Assembly (NCBI GenBank): GCA_016215155.1
Contig: JACRLQ010000084.1
Coordinates: 1-64,000 of the forward strand
From: Nitrospirota bacterium
GTDB taxonomy: Bacteria; Nitrospirota; Thermodesulfovibrionia; Thermodesulfovibrionales; UBA6898
Reading direction: 5' to 3'
DNA: 64,000 nucleotides
The notes beneath the pieces were generated by a model. That model saw nothing but the letters and a program-made list of their open reading frames with translations, did no database searches and was not told where the DNA came from. Shown here piece by piece: positions 18,013 to 27,320 of this stretch (within the stretch, counting starts at the first letter, position 1; the number at the start of each line of letters is the position of its first letter). The translations under genes were made by a program, and so were the position numbers.

Positions 18013-19479
18013 TTATTTGCCGGTTATAAAACGCCTGATAGTATCCTCGAGCACCTCCCTGTCGCTGAACTTGAGCCGTCCGCCCCGGATCTCCTGGTAT
18101 TCTTCATGTCCCTTCCCGGCCAAAAGGAGGATGTCTCCGCGGTCCGCCATCAGAGCGGCCTTTTTGATCGCCTCTTTCCGGTCGGGCTCGACCAGGTAAT
18201 TGTTGCTGACCACGCCGGCCACGATCTCCCGGATTATGTCATCGGGGTCCTCGTTCCTGGGGTTGTCGGAGGTGATGACCACAAAGTCGCTCAGTTTTGC
18301 GGCGACCGCCCCCATGGCCGGTCTTTTGCCCCTGTCCCTGTTGCCCCCGCAACCAAAGACAGTGATTATCTTTCCGCTTCCGAGTCCGCGGGCGGTTTTG
18401 ATAAGCCTTTCGAGCGCGTCTTCCGTATGCGCGAAATCGATGATCGCCAGGAACTGCTGGCCGGCCTCGACGCGTTCGAAGCGGCCCCTTATGGCCCGCG
18501 CGTCTTTTATGCCGTCTATGATTGTATCGACGGGCGCTCCGGCGGAAAGACAGGCGCCTGTGGCCGCAAGTATATTATAAACGTTCTGGAGTCCCATAAG
18601 CGACGAAACTACGCGATGCTTTTCACCCTTTATGGCCATGACGAACCGCAGCCCGGACGACGTGTTTTCGATGTCCGCGGCCGCGATGTCCGAGGCGGTC
18701 TCCAGGCCGTAGGTCAGCGCGTTCGCGCATTCCCGCCTGAGTCTTCCGCCGTATTCATCGTCGGCGTTTATGACCGCATGCCCGTCTCCGCATAGCGGTC
18801 CCCTGAAGAGCCGCTCTTTGGCGAGATAATACTCCTCCATCGTAGTATGAAAATCGAGATGGTCGCGGGTCAGGTTCGTAAATACCACGGTCCTGAAAAG
18901 TGTCCCGTCAACCCGCCTCTGGCTGAGCGCGTGGGACGACACCTCCGTGACGACATGCGTACAGCCGGCCTTCAGCATCTCCCCCAGCAGCCGCTGGAAT
19001 TCGGGGGCCTCGGGCGTGGTGTGGCTTGCCCGGGAGACTTTGCCCGCGACGATGTACTCGATGGTGCCGATCAGGCCGACCTTTTTTCCCCATCCCTCGA
19101 GTATCGACTTTATGATATAGGCCGTCGTGGTCTTGCCGTTGGTGCCGGTGACCCCGATCACATGCATTGAATGCGAGGGCCTGCCGTAAAAGATGTTCGC
19201 CGCCACGGCAAGGGCGGCCCGGCCGTCTTGCACCTGGATAAATGCCGCGTCCGAATTGAGGACGACCGCCTCGGACCGTTCGTATATTACGGCGGCAGCT
19301 CCGCTTCGGAGGGCGTCCGCGATGAACATATGTCCGTCAGTGACCTCCCCGCTTATGGCGACAAACAGGGACCCCGCGGTCACGGTCCTTGAATCGCAGG
19401 TCACGGACGTGATCTCACGGTCCGTGTCGCCGGAGACGTTCTTCGCGCCGACCTCTTTTAGTATCCCGTCCAGCCTCAT
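18013..19479 (-). CDS. murE: UDP-MurNAc-dipeptide--meso-DAP ligase MurE
   Basis: A 488-residue Mur ligase. Motifs: VTCDSRTVTAGSLFVAI, P-loop GVTGTNGKTTTAYI, LIGTIEYIV, EVSSHALSQRRVDG, NLTRDHLDFH and, in the C-domain, VFGCGGNRDRGKRP and ITSDNPRNEDP. The DNPR tetrapeptide is the meso-diaminopimelate specificity motif, so the third stem residue should be meso-DAP. GKGHEEYQEI near the end is also standard. ATG overlaps the ftsI stop. Confidence 0.97.
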   Translation of the reverse strand: MRLDGILKEVGAKNVSGDTDREITSVTCDSRTVTAGSLFVAISGEVTDGHMFIADALRSGAAAVIYERSEAVVLNSDAAFIQVQDGRAALAVAANIFYGRPSHSMHVIGVTGTNGKTTTAYIIKSILEGWGKKVGLIGTIEYIVAGKVSRASHTTPEAPEFQRLLGEMLKAGCTHVVTEVSSHALSQRRVDGTLFRTVVFTNLTRDHLDFHTTMEEYYLAKERLFRGPLCGDGHAVINADDEYGGRLRRECANALTYGLETASDIAAADIENTSSGLRFVMAIKGEKHRVVSSLMGLQNVYNILAATGACLSAGAPVDTIIDGIKDARAIRGRFERVEAGQQFLAIIDFAHTEDALERLIKTARGLGSGKIITVFGCGGNRDRGKRPAMGAVAAKLSDFVVITSDNPRNEDPDDIIREIVAGVVSNNYLVEPDRKEAIKKAALMADRGDILLLAGKGHEEYQEIRGGRLKFSDREVLEDTIRRFITGK

Positions 19480-21236
19480 TTCGAGACCATCAGCACATTT
19501 TTTTCCTTGCTGTCATCACGCGGGACATTAAGATATGAAAGCGACTGGTCCGCGATACTTTTAAAAACCGGCCCGGCAACCGTGCCTCCGTATATGGCCC
19601 CTTTGGGCTCGTACACGACCACTATCATGGCGAGCCTCGGGTTGTCGGCCGGGACAAAACCGACGAAGGAGCTCACGAAACGGTCTTTCGAATATCTCTT
19701 TGTCCTCCTGTCGATAAGCTGGGCCGTGCCCGTTTTGCCGGCCACCTTGTTGCCCTCAACGGCGGCCCCCGTCGCAGTCCCTCCTTCTTCGACGACCGTC
19801 TTTAAAATGTCCCTGAAGACGGTCGCGGTCTTGTCGGAGAGGACCCTTTTTTTCTGCTCTTCCTTGAAGGTAAATATTGTCTGCCCGTCATGCTTTTTTA
19901 TTTCCTTGACGATATGGGGCGTCACGAGATACCCTCCGTTGGCGACGACCGAATAGGCGCGGACGACCTGCAACGGCGTTACGGCGACTTCCTGCCCGAT
20001 CGGTATCGCCCCGATAGACGTCGCGGACCATTTCTCCGGTTTTCTTATCCAGCCGGAGACCTCTCCGGGGAGGTCTATTCCCGTACGGTCTCCGTATCCG
20101 AAGAGTTTGGCGTATTTATAGACCCTTTCCTTTCCCAGTTTCATACCTATCATGATGGACCCGACGTTGGATGATTTTTGTATGACCTCTTTAAAATTCA
20201 GCAGTCCGTGCCTGTGGGCGTCATGGATCACCTTGCCGCCCGCCTCGATCGTACCCCGGCTGCAGTCGAAGGCCGAGCCCAGGTCGTATATCCCTTCCTC
20301 GAGGGCCGCTGTCCCGACCACGATCTTGAAGGTGGAGCCCGGTTCGTAGATGTCGGTTATGGCCCTGTTCCGGACGTCGTTCTTCCCCGCCCTGCCGATC
20401 TCGTTCAAGTCATATGTCGGTCTGTTTGCAAGGGCCAGTATCTCGCCGTTTATGGGGTCCATGATTATGGCCGTGGCCGCGACCGACCGCCATTTTGTCA
20501 TCGCCTTCGCCAGTTCCTTCTCCGCGATATACTGAAGGCCCTCGTCGATGGTCAGCACTATGTCGTTGCCGGTCGCCTCCATATCAACGCCTGACGACAG
20601 CATTTTTCCGCTGGCGTCCCTCGAAAACTGGATCTTGCCCCCGGCGGTCCTGAGGTATTTGTCGTACTTAAGTTCGATGCCCTCGAGGGGCTGGTTGTCC
20701 ATGCCGACATTGCCGATGATATGGGCGGCCAGATCGCCCTTGGGATAATATCTCTTCGACTCGTTTATAAAGCCGAACCCCTTGACGGGGGAGTCCTTCG
20801 CCCTTGAGTTCATACTGAGGACTTCCCTTACTTTCATGACCTTGTCCTGCGGGAGCTTTCTGTTTATCCACGTAAACCTTTTTTCAGGGTCGAGCTTCGC
20901 CTTGACGGCCCGCGGTTCCATCCCCAGCTCGTGGGAGAGCCTGTTTATTCTTTCGTTATCGATCGTGGCCTCTTTGGCGTCACAATACAGTGACTCGAAT
21001 TCCATGTTGACGGCGAACTCCCTGCCCCTCCTGTCGAAGATATTGCCCCTCATCACCTGGATGTCCTCGGACTTGACCTGCTGGAGTTTAGCCTTGTCGG
21101 AGTAGAGTTTGTGATTGTAGATCATCAGGTCCGTGAGGCGAAAAAAAATCACGATAAACCCGAAGATAATCGTGGTGTTCAATATCACGGCCCTTTTTCT
21201 GTTCAGACCGGCGTCTTTTGGGAGCCCCTGGCGCAT
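19476..21236 (-). CDS. ftsI: Septal transpeptidase FtsI (class B PBP)
   Basis: A 586-residue single-pass penicillin-binding protein that crosslinks septal peptidoglycan with FtsW. A membrane helix spans about 17-38 (VILNTTIIFGFIVIFFRLTD). The pedestal domain starts RGNIFDRRGREFA. The transpeptidase motifs are STFK (Ser301-Lys304), SSN (355-357) and KTGT near 498. No PASTA domain follows. It sits 3 bp after ftsL and overlaps murE. Confidence 0.97.
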   Translation of the reverse strand: MRQGLPKDAGLNRKRAVILNTTIIFGFIVIFFRLTDLMIYNHKLYSDKAKLQQVKSEDIQVMRGNIFDRRGREFAVNMEFESLYCDAKEATIDNERINRLSHELGMEPRAVKAKLDPEKRFTWINRKLPQDKVMKVREVLSMNSRAKDSPVKGFGFINESKRYYPKGDLAAHIIGNVGMDNQPLEGIELKYDKYLRTAGGKIQFSRDASGKMLSSGVDMEATGNDIVLTIDEGLQYIAEKELAKAMTKWRSVAATAIIMDPINGEILALANRPTYDLNEIGRAGKNDVRNRAITDIYEPGSTFKIVVGTAALEEGIYDLGSAFDCSRGTIEAGGKVIHDAHRHGLLNFKEVIQKSSNVGSIMIGMKLGKERVYKYAKLFGYGDRTGIDLPGEVSGWIRKPEKWSATSIGAIPIGQEVAVTPLQVVRAYSVVANGGYLVTPHIVKEIKKHDGQTIFTFKEEQKKRVLSDKTATVFRDILKTVVEEGGTATGAAVEGNKVAGKTGTAQLIDRRTKRYSKDRFVSSFVGFVPADNPRLAMIVVVYEPKGAIYGGTVAGPVFKSIADQSLSYLNVPRDDSKEKNVLMVSK

Positions 21237-21239
21237 TCG

Positions 21240-21608
21240 TCAGTTTTTTCCCTGTATCTCGAGCGACGCCCTGTACGGCTCCGGAGATTTCTTTTTTACA
21301 AGCACGACCTTCGTCCTGTCGGGTGTCACGTACCCGCTGTCGCCGAATCTGCTCTCCCCGGAGACCGTATCTTTCAACGACGACGTGACCTTCGCCAAAG
21401 ACATAAGCTTAGCCCTCTCCGCAAGGAGCAGTTTGGTCTCCTTCCTGGCCTCCATCGTCCTTTCTTCAAGACTCCTTAAGTTATAGGTAAGCGACACGAC
21501 CCCGGACCTGAGCCAGATCTGGAAAAAAAGCCCGGCCAGAAGCAGAAACACGCAGAGTGGTTTATATGTCATCGATATAAGGCTGCCGCCGGTCTTCGTC
21601 CTCATCAT
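21240..21608 (-). CDS. ftsL: Cell division protein FtsL
   Basis: A 122-residue bitopic protein with one membrane helix (about 14-34, YKPLCVFLLLAGLFFQIWL), then a leucine-rich coiled coil (YNLRSLEERTMEARKE) and a short polar tail. Sequence similarity across FtsL is low, so identification rests on topology, size and position between rsmH and ftsI. ATG overlaps the rsmH stop (ATGA); a second ATG follows immediately. Confidence 0.85.
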   Translation of the reverse strand: MMRTKTGGSLISMTYKPLCVFLLLAGLFFQIWLRSGVVSLTYNLRSLEERTMEARKETKLLLAERAKLMSLAKVTSSLKDTVSGESRFGDSGYVTPDRTKVVLVKKKSPEPYRASLEIQGKN

Positions 21609-22480
21609 AGTTTTTCGGCTCCTCTTAATTTTGCGCTCCGCGAAGAAGGGTTCAGTCTGAGTTCCTCCTGTCCCGGCGAAAGCGGCTTTTTAGTCAGCGG
21701 TTTAACGAGCATCTGCCTTGCGTTGTCCCTTATGAAATTCTTGACGATCCTGTCCTCAAGAGAATGATAGGAGATCACGCAAAGCCTCCCGCCCTTTTTC
21801 AATAGCCTCAGAGACGCGTCGAGCGCGGTCCTGAGTTCTTCCATCTCCCTGTTGACCTCAAGGCGGAGCGCCTGAAAGGTCTTTGTCGCGGGATGCGTCC
21901 TTCCGGTCCTGCCGGTTGCGCGTTCGATTATTCCGGCGAGTTCGGAACAGGTATCGATGCTCTTTTTCTGCCTGTAATTCAATATCGACCGGACTATCCG
22001 CACCGCCCTGAACTCCTCGCCGTACTCGCGTAATATCCTGATCAGCTCTTTCTCGGGATAGGTGTTAACGACATCCCAGGCCGAAAAGGACTGCCCCTTG
22101 TCCATCCTCATATCGAGCCGGTCATCAGAGCTGAAGCTGAAACCCCTTTCCATGTCCCTGAGCTGCATCATCGAGACGCCAAGGTCAAAAAGGATACCGT
22201 CGGCGCTATCGACGCCTTCTTCCCTCATAATGGTTTCCACTCCGGAAAAACTGCCCTTCCTCAGGATGAGCCTCCCGTCATTTAAACGCAGGCCCGCGCG
22301 TTTCAGCGCCTCATCATCCCTGTCAATGCCGATAACTCTTCCATTGTGCCCAATCTTTTCCAAAAGCACCTCAGAATGTCCCCCAAGACCTACTGTGGCA
22401 TCTATATAGGTTCCGCCCTCAACGGGTGAGAGCATTTCCACCATCTCCCTGACAAGAACCGGGAGATGGACTATATTCAT
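21605..22480 (-). CDS. rsmH: 16S rRNA (cytosine1402-N4)-methyltransferase RsmH
   Basis: A 291-residue SAM-dependent methyltransferase (formerly MraW). It opens HLPVLVREMVEML, with the SAM site YIDATVGLGGHSEVLLE. Then come LFDLGVSMMQL, FSSDDRLDMRMD and HPATKTFQALRLEVN, followed by VISYHSLEDRIVKNF. Length is slightly below the usual 300-310. It follows mraZ by 3 bp. Confidence 0.97.
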   Translation of the reverse strand: MNIVHLPVLVREMVEMLSPVEGGTYIDATVGLGGHSEVLLEKIGHNGRVIGIDRDDEALKRAGLRLNDGRLILRKGSFSGVETIMREEGVDSADGILFDLGVSMMQLRDMERGFSFSSDDRLDMRMDKGQSFSAWDVVNTYPEKELIRILREYGEEFRAVRIVRSILNYRQKKSIDTCSELAGIIERATGRTGRTHPATKTFQALRLEVNREMEELRTALDASLRLLKKGGRLCVISYHSLEDRIVKNFIRDNARQMLVKPLTKKPLSPGQEELRLNPSSRSAKLRGAEKL

Positions 22481-22483
22481 CTT

Positions 22484-22936
22484 CTAGATCCCGAACGCCG
22501 TGAGTTTTTCTTCGACAGCCTTTCTGTCAATATTCGCAGGGTCGGTCACGAGGTCCCATTCGCGCCTGTCCCACAGGTCTATCCTGTCTATCTGCCCCAC
22601 TATCACGATCTCGGAATTAAGCCCGGCGTCTTCCCTGTGGGCCGCGGGGACCAGGACCCTGCCCTGCCTGTCTATCTCGACTTCCTGGGCGGACGCAATG
22701 ACCTTTCTTTTGAAAAACTTTACCGCCTCGTCCATGCTCGGCAGCTTCCGCACCTTTTCCTCGATGGCGCTCCACTCCGCGTGCGGATAAATATGCAGGC
22801 ACCTGTCGAAGGCGTCGTTGGATATATAGAGCTTCGGGCTATAATGAGAGGAAATAATTTCCCTGAAAGGAGCAGGAATCATGATTCTGCCCTTGGAATC
22901 CGCTGTGTAATAATATTTTCCAGAGAAAGCCGGCAC
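22484..22936 (-). CDS. mraZ: Transcriptional regulator MraZ
   Basis: A 150-residue AbrB-like protein of two MraZ folds: FSGKYYYTADSKGRIMIPAP and, in the second half, EVEIDRQGRVLVPAAHRE. MraZ represses the dcw operon by binding direct repeats upstream of itself. GTG at 22936 is chosen because GGAGG (22941-22945) lies four bases upstream, and because MPAFSGKYYY matches the family start. An upstream in-frame GTG lies inside the operator-like repeats. Confidence 0.94.
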   Translation of the reverse strand: MPAFSGKYYYTADSKGRIMIPAPFREIISSHYSPKLYISNDAFDRCLHIYPHAEWSAIEEKVRKLPSMDEAVKFFKRKVIASAQEVEIDRQGRVLVPAAHREDAGLNSEIVIVGQIDRIDLWDRREWDLVTDPANIDRKAVEEKLTAFGI

Positions 22937-22943
22937 CTTTCCT

Positions 22944-22967
22944 CCACTTTCTACCACTATTTACCAC
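22944..22967 (-). promoter_or_regulatory. Candidate MraZ operator: three GTGG boxes, 10-bp spacing
   Basis: Read on the minus strand, GTGG occurs at 22967-22964, 22957-22954 and 22947-22944, exactly one helical turn apart, each in an AAAnAGTGG-like context. Known MraZ sites are short direct repeats with 10-bp periodicity (TGGGN repeats in E. coli, AAAGTG-type in Mollicutes). The last box overlaps the ribosome binding site, which suggests autorepression. Confidence 0.6.
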
Positions 22968-23076
22968 TAAATATTAATGTAAGAAGAAGAAAGAGTCAAG
23001 GAAAAAAAAGAATACTAAACTTATTTAATTTACCTCTCAACAATATATCCGGGCCCACGTTCTCTCCTGTCACTGA

Positions 23077-24066
<990 letters not shown>

Positions 24067-24069
24067 ACA

Positions 24070-24177
24070 AAGCGCGGAAGTTAGGAAGCGCGGAAGTCCT
24101 GAAGATAGGAAAGACCCGGTAACGGTTATCTGAAGCTTAGGATTTTACTTCCGCGCTTCCCGGCTTCCCGCTTCCAG
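24070..24177. repeat. nifH-nifD spacer hairpin built from GGAAG repeats
   Basis: AAGCGCGGAAGT at 24086-24097 (also 24070-24081) is the exact complement of ACTTCCGCGCTT at 24147-24158, a 12-bp stem. Further GGAAG/CTTCC units surround it. In the polycistronic mRNA it would protect or separate the nifH message from nifDK. Confidence 0.7.
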
Positions 24178-24197
24178 ACTATTACAAGGAGAATGAT

Positions 24198-25625
24198 ATG
24201 AGCACAGCGATTAAAGATACCCAGAAGATGATAGAGGAAGTACTTGACGCCTATCCCGAGAAATCGAAGAAGGACCGGGCAAAGCACCTGGCGGCAAATG
24301 ACCCCTCAGGGCAGTGCGGCGCCTGCCAGGTGAAGTCCAACATAAAATCCCGTCCGGGCGTGATGACGGTCAGGGGCTGCGCCTATGCCGGCGCCAAGGG
24401 CGTCGTCTGGGGGCCGGTGAAAGACCAGATTACGGTAAGCCACGGCCCCATAGGCTGCGGCCAGTACAGCTGGTGGTCCCGCCGCAACTACTATAACGGC
24501 CAGACCGGGATCGATACGTTCGGCACGATGCATATCACCACCGACTTCCAGGAAAAAAACATCGTCTACGGCGGCGACAAGGGCCTCGACGGCGCGCTCC
24601 ATGAGTTGAAAGAACTCTTTCCCCTGGCAAAAGGGATAGGGATACTCTCCGAATGCCCGGTGGGTCTTATCGGCGACGATATCGAGGCGGTCTCGAAACG
24701 GGTGGCGAAGGAGTTCAAATTCCCGATAGTGCCGGTCAGGTGCGAGGGGTTCCGCGGTGTGAGCCAGTCCCTTGGCCATCATATCGCCAACGACACCATC
24801 AAGGATTACGTGCTCGGCAAAGGCGAGCTCGATACAACGACACCCTATGACGTTGCCCTTATCGGGGACTACAACATAGGCGGCGACGCCTGGGCCTCTC
24901 GGAAGATCCTTGAGGAGATGGGCCTCCGCGTAATCTCCCAGTACACAGGCGACGCAACGATCAATGAGATCGCGATTGCGACCATGGCGAAGCTTAATCT
25001 GATCCATTGCTACCGGTCCATGAACTACATATGCCGCCATATGGAAGAGGAGTACGGCATCCCGTGGATGGAGTTTAATTTCTTCGGTCCGACAAAAACT
25101 TACGACAGCATCAGGAAGATAGCGGCCAGGTTCGACGAAAAGATACAGGAAAAGGCCGAGGCCGTGATAGCAAAGTACAAGCCGGTCATGGACGCGGTCG
25201 TGGAGCGATACCGCGCGAAGCTCGAAGGCAAAAAAGTGATGCTCTACGTCGGGGGTCTGAGACCGCGCCACACGATCGGCGCATATGAGGACCTGGGCAT
25301 GGAAGTGGTGGCCTCGGGTTACGAATTCGGCCACAGTGACGACTATAAGCGGACCTATCCCGAACTGAAAGAGGGCGCGGTGGTCATGGACGACGCTACG
25401 CTATATGAGCTCGAAGAGTTCACCCGCAGGCTGAAGCCCGACATGGTCGGCTCCGGCATCAAGGAGAAATACTCGTATCACAAACTGGGGGTCCCGTTCC
25501 GGCAGATGCATTCCTGGGATTACTCGGGGCCATATCATGGTTTCGACGGGTTCCCGGTCTTTGCGAGGGACATGGACATGACGGTCAACAGCCCCACGTG
25601 GGATTTAATACGGAGGAAAAAATGA
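24198..25625 (+). CDS. nifD: Nitrogenase MoFe protein alpha chain NifD
   Basis: A 475-residue subunit holding FeMo-co. P-cluster cysteines are seen in [21 protein letters not shown] and [11 protein letters not shown]. The cofactor Cys is in HCYRSMNYI and the cofactor His in [16 protein letters not shown]. Homocitrate-pocket and NifH-docking regions look intact, which indicates a functional Mo enzyme rather than AnfD or VnfD. AAGGAG lies six bases before the ATG. The stop overlaps nifK (ATGA). Confidence 0.98.
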   Translation: MSTAIKDTQKMIEEVLDAYPEKSKKDRAKHLAANDPSGQCGACQVKSNIKSRPGVMTVRGCAYAGAKGVVWGPVKDQITVSHGPIGCGQYSWWSRRNYYNGQTGIDTFGTMHITTDFQEKNIVYGGDKGLDGALHELKELFPLAKGIGILSECPVGLIGDDIEAVSKRVAKEFKFPIVPVRCEGFRGVSQSLGHHIANDTIKDYVLGKGELDTTTPYDVALIGDYNIGGDAWASRKILEEMGLRVISQYTGDATINEIAIATMAKLNLIHCYRSMNYICRHMEEEYGIPWMEFNFFGPTKTYDSIRKIAARFDEKIQEKAEAVIAKYKPVMDAVVERYRAKLEGKKVMLYVGGLRPRHTIGAYEDLGMEVVASGYEFGHSDDYKRTYPELKEGAVVMDDATLYELEEFTRRLKPDMVGSGIKEKYSYHKLGVPFRQMHSWDYSGPYHGFDGFPVFARDMDMTVNSPTWDLIRRKK

Positions 25626-27130
25626 TCAGGATCCTAGACCATAATGAGCTGTTCAATCAGCCTGATTACCAGGAGCAGTTCGAACGCAAAAAAGAGTTCG
25701 AAAGGCCCTGGCCCAAGGAGAAAGTCAGGGAGGTCTCGGAATGGACGAAGACCCCTGAGTACAGAGAGCTCAACTTCAAGCGGGAGAATATAAAGATCAA
25801 CCCCGCAAAGGCCTGTCAGCCGCTGGGCGCCGTATTCTGCGCCTCGGGTTTCGACGGCTGCATGCCCTTTGTGCAGGGCGCCCAGGGCTGCGTCGCCTAC
25901 TTCAGAAGTCACCTGTCGAGGCACTTCAAAGAGCCCTTTGCTGCGATCTCGACCTCGATGACCGAGGACGCGGCGGTATTCGGCGGCCTCAATAACATGA
26001 TCGAAGGCATGGAAAATACCTATGCCCTTTATAAGCCGAAAATGATCGCTGTCTCGACGACCTGCATGGCGGAGGTAATCGGCGATGACTTAAATGCCTA
26101 CATCAAAACGGCCAGGGAGAAGGGTGTTATCCCCGAAGACCTGCCCGTGCCGTTTGCGCATACCCCGAGCTTCGTCGGGTCGCACATCGTGGGATACGAC
26201 AACATGCTCAAAGGCATACTGAAGGCGCTCTCTGAAGGCAGAAAGGGAGAATCAAACGGAAAGGTCAATATCATTCCCGGCTTCGATACCTATACGGGAA
26301 ACTACCATGAGATAAAAAGGCTCATGGCCTTGATGGACGTCGGCTTCACGCTCCTTTCGGATGTGAGCGACACCTTCGATTCACCGAACACCGGTGAGTA
26401 CAAGCTCTATCCCGGCGGCACACCGCTGCCCGAAGCCATGGACGCGGTGAACGCCATCGGCACGATCGCGCTCCAGAAATACTCGACGGTAAAGACCATG
26501 GATTATATACAGAAGGAATGGGGGCAGAAGACCTTCACCCTCCCGCCGATCGGGATCAGAAACACGGACAGGTTCTTTTCAGAGTTAAGCAAACTCACCG
26601 GAAGGCCGGTCCCGGCGTCGGTCGAGGCGGAGCGCGGCAGGGCGGTTGACGCCATGGTGGACTCGCATCCCTATGTCCACGGCAAACGTTTTGCCCTGGT
26701 GGGAGATCCCGACCAGCTGCTCGGGTTGATGAGTCTGATCATGGAGATGGGCGGCGAGCCGGTGCATATTGTCTGCACAAACGGCGACAAACACTTCGAG
26801 GCGGAGGCAAGGGAGCTTCTTGCGTCGAGTCCCTTTGGCGCGGGCGGCACGGTCTATATAGGCAAGGACATGTGGCATATGCGGTCTTTGCTTTTTACTG
26901 AGCCCGTGGATATTCTTATCGGCAACTCGTACGCAAAATTTCTGACACGCGATACGGGAACGCCTCTGATACGCATCGGGTTCCCGCTTTTTGACCGCCA
27001 CCACCTGCACAGGCAGCCGATAATCGGGTACCAGGGCGTGATCAATCTTGTGAGCATGCTCGTAAATACGGCGCTCGATGAGCTCGACAGAAAGACGGTA
27101 GATACGACGAGTTTCGATGTAATACGTTAA
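25622..27130 (+). CDS. nifK: Nitrogenase MoFe protein beta chain NifK
   Basis: A 502-residue partner of NifD supplying the other half of the P-cluster. Ligands are in [29 protein letters not shown] and [32 protein letters not shown] is typical. The N-terminus is somewhat shorter than in Azotobacter, as in many anaerobes. AGGAGG lies directly before the ATG, which overlaps the nifD stop. Three alpha/beta domains are seen without gaps. Confidence 0.98.
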   Translation: MIRILDHNELFNQPDYQEQFERKKEFERPWPKEKVREVSEWTKTPEYRELNFKRENIKINPAKACQPLGAVFCASGFDGCMPFVQGAQGCVAYFRSHLSRHFKEPFAAISTSMTEDAAVFGGLNNMIEGMENTYALYKPKMIAVSTTCMAEVIGDDLNAYIKTAREKGVIPEDLPVPFAHTPSFVGSHIVGYDNMLKGILKALSEGRKGESNGKVNIIPGFDTYTGNYHEIKRLMALMDVGFTLLSDVSDTFDSPNTGEYKLYPGGTPLPEAMDAVNAIGTIALQKYSTVKTMDYIQKEWGQKTFTLPPIGIRNTDRFFSELSKLTGRPVPASVEAERGRAVDAMVDSHPYVHGKRFALVGDPDQLLGLMSLIMEMGGEPVHIVCTNGDKHFEAEARELLASSPFGAGGTVYIGKDMWHMRSLLFTEPVDILIGNSYAKFLTRDTGTPLIRIGFPLFDRHHLHRQPIIGYQGVINLVSMLVNTALDELDRKTVDTTSFDVIR

Positions 27131-27320
27131 GGCACTGCCGGATCATAACTCCCCATCCCTGCTTATCTTAAGAGGGGGGTGAAGAAGACACTGGAGGAAC
27201 ACAACTAGTTCCTTCCCCTTAAGGTGAGGGGAGTTTACCCGCCTCTGGCGGCGCCTCAGGCGACCAGGGGTGAGGAGGGGTTATGAAGCTGATAATTAAT
27301 GACAAAAGGAAGATATACCG
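27131..27320. repeat. Palindromic repeats between nifK and nifEN
   Basis: CTTATCTTAAGAGGGGGG at 27162-27179 is identical over 18 bases to a segment inside nifEN (27901-27918). A second hairpin, TCCCCTTA/TGAGGGGA, lies near 27215-27235, and a GGCG-rich palindrome follows. AAGGAAG before 27321 is the nifEN ribosome binding site. No sigma-54 promoter was seen here. Confidence 0.7.
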
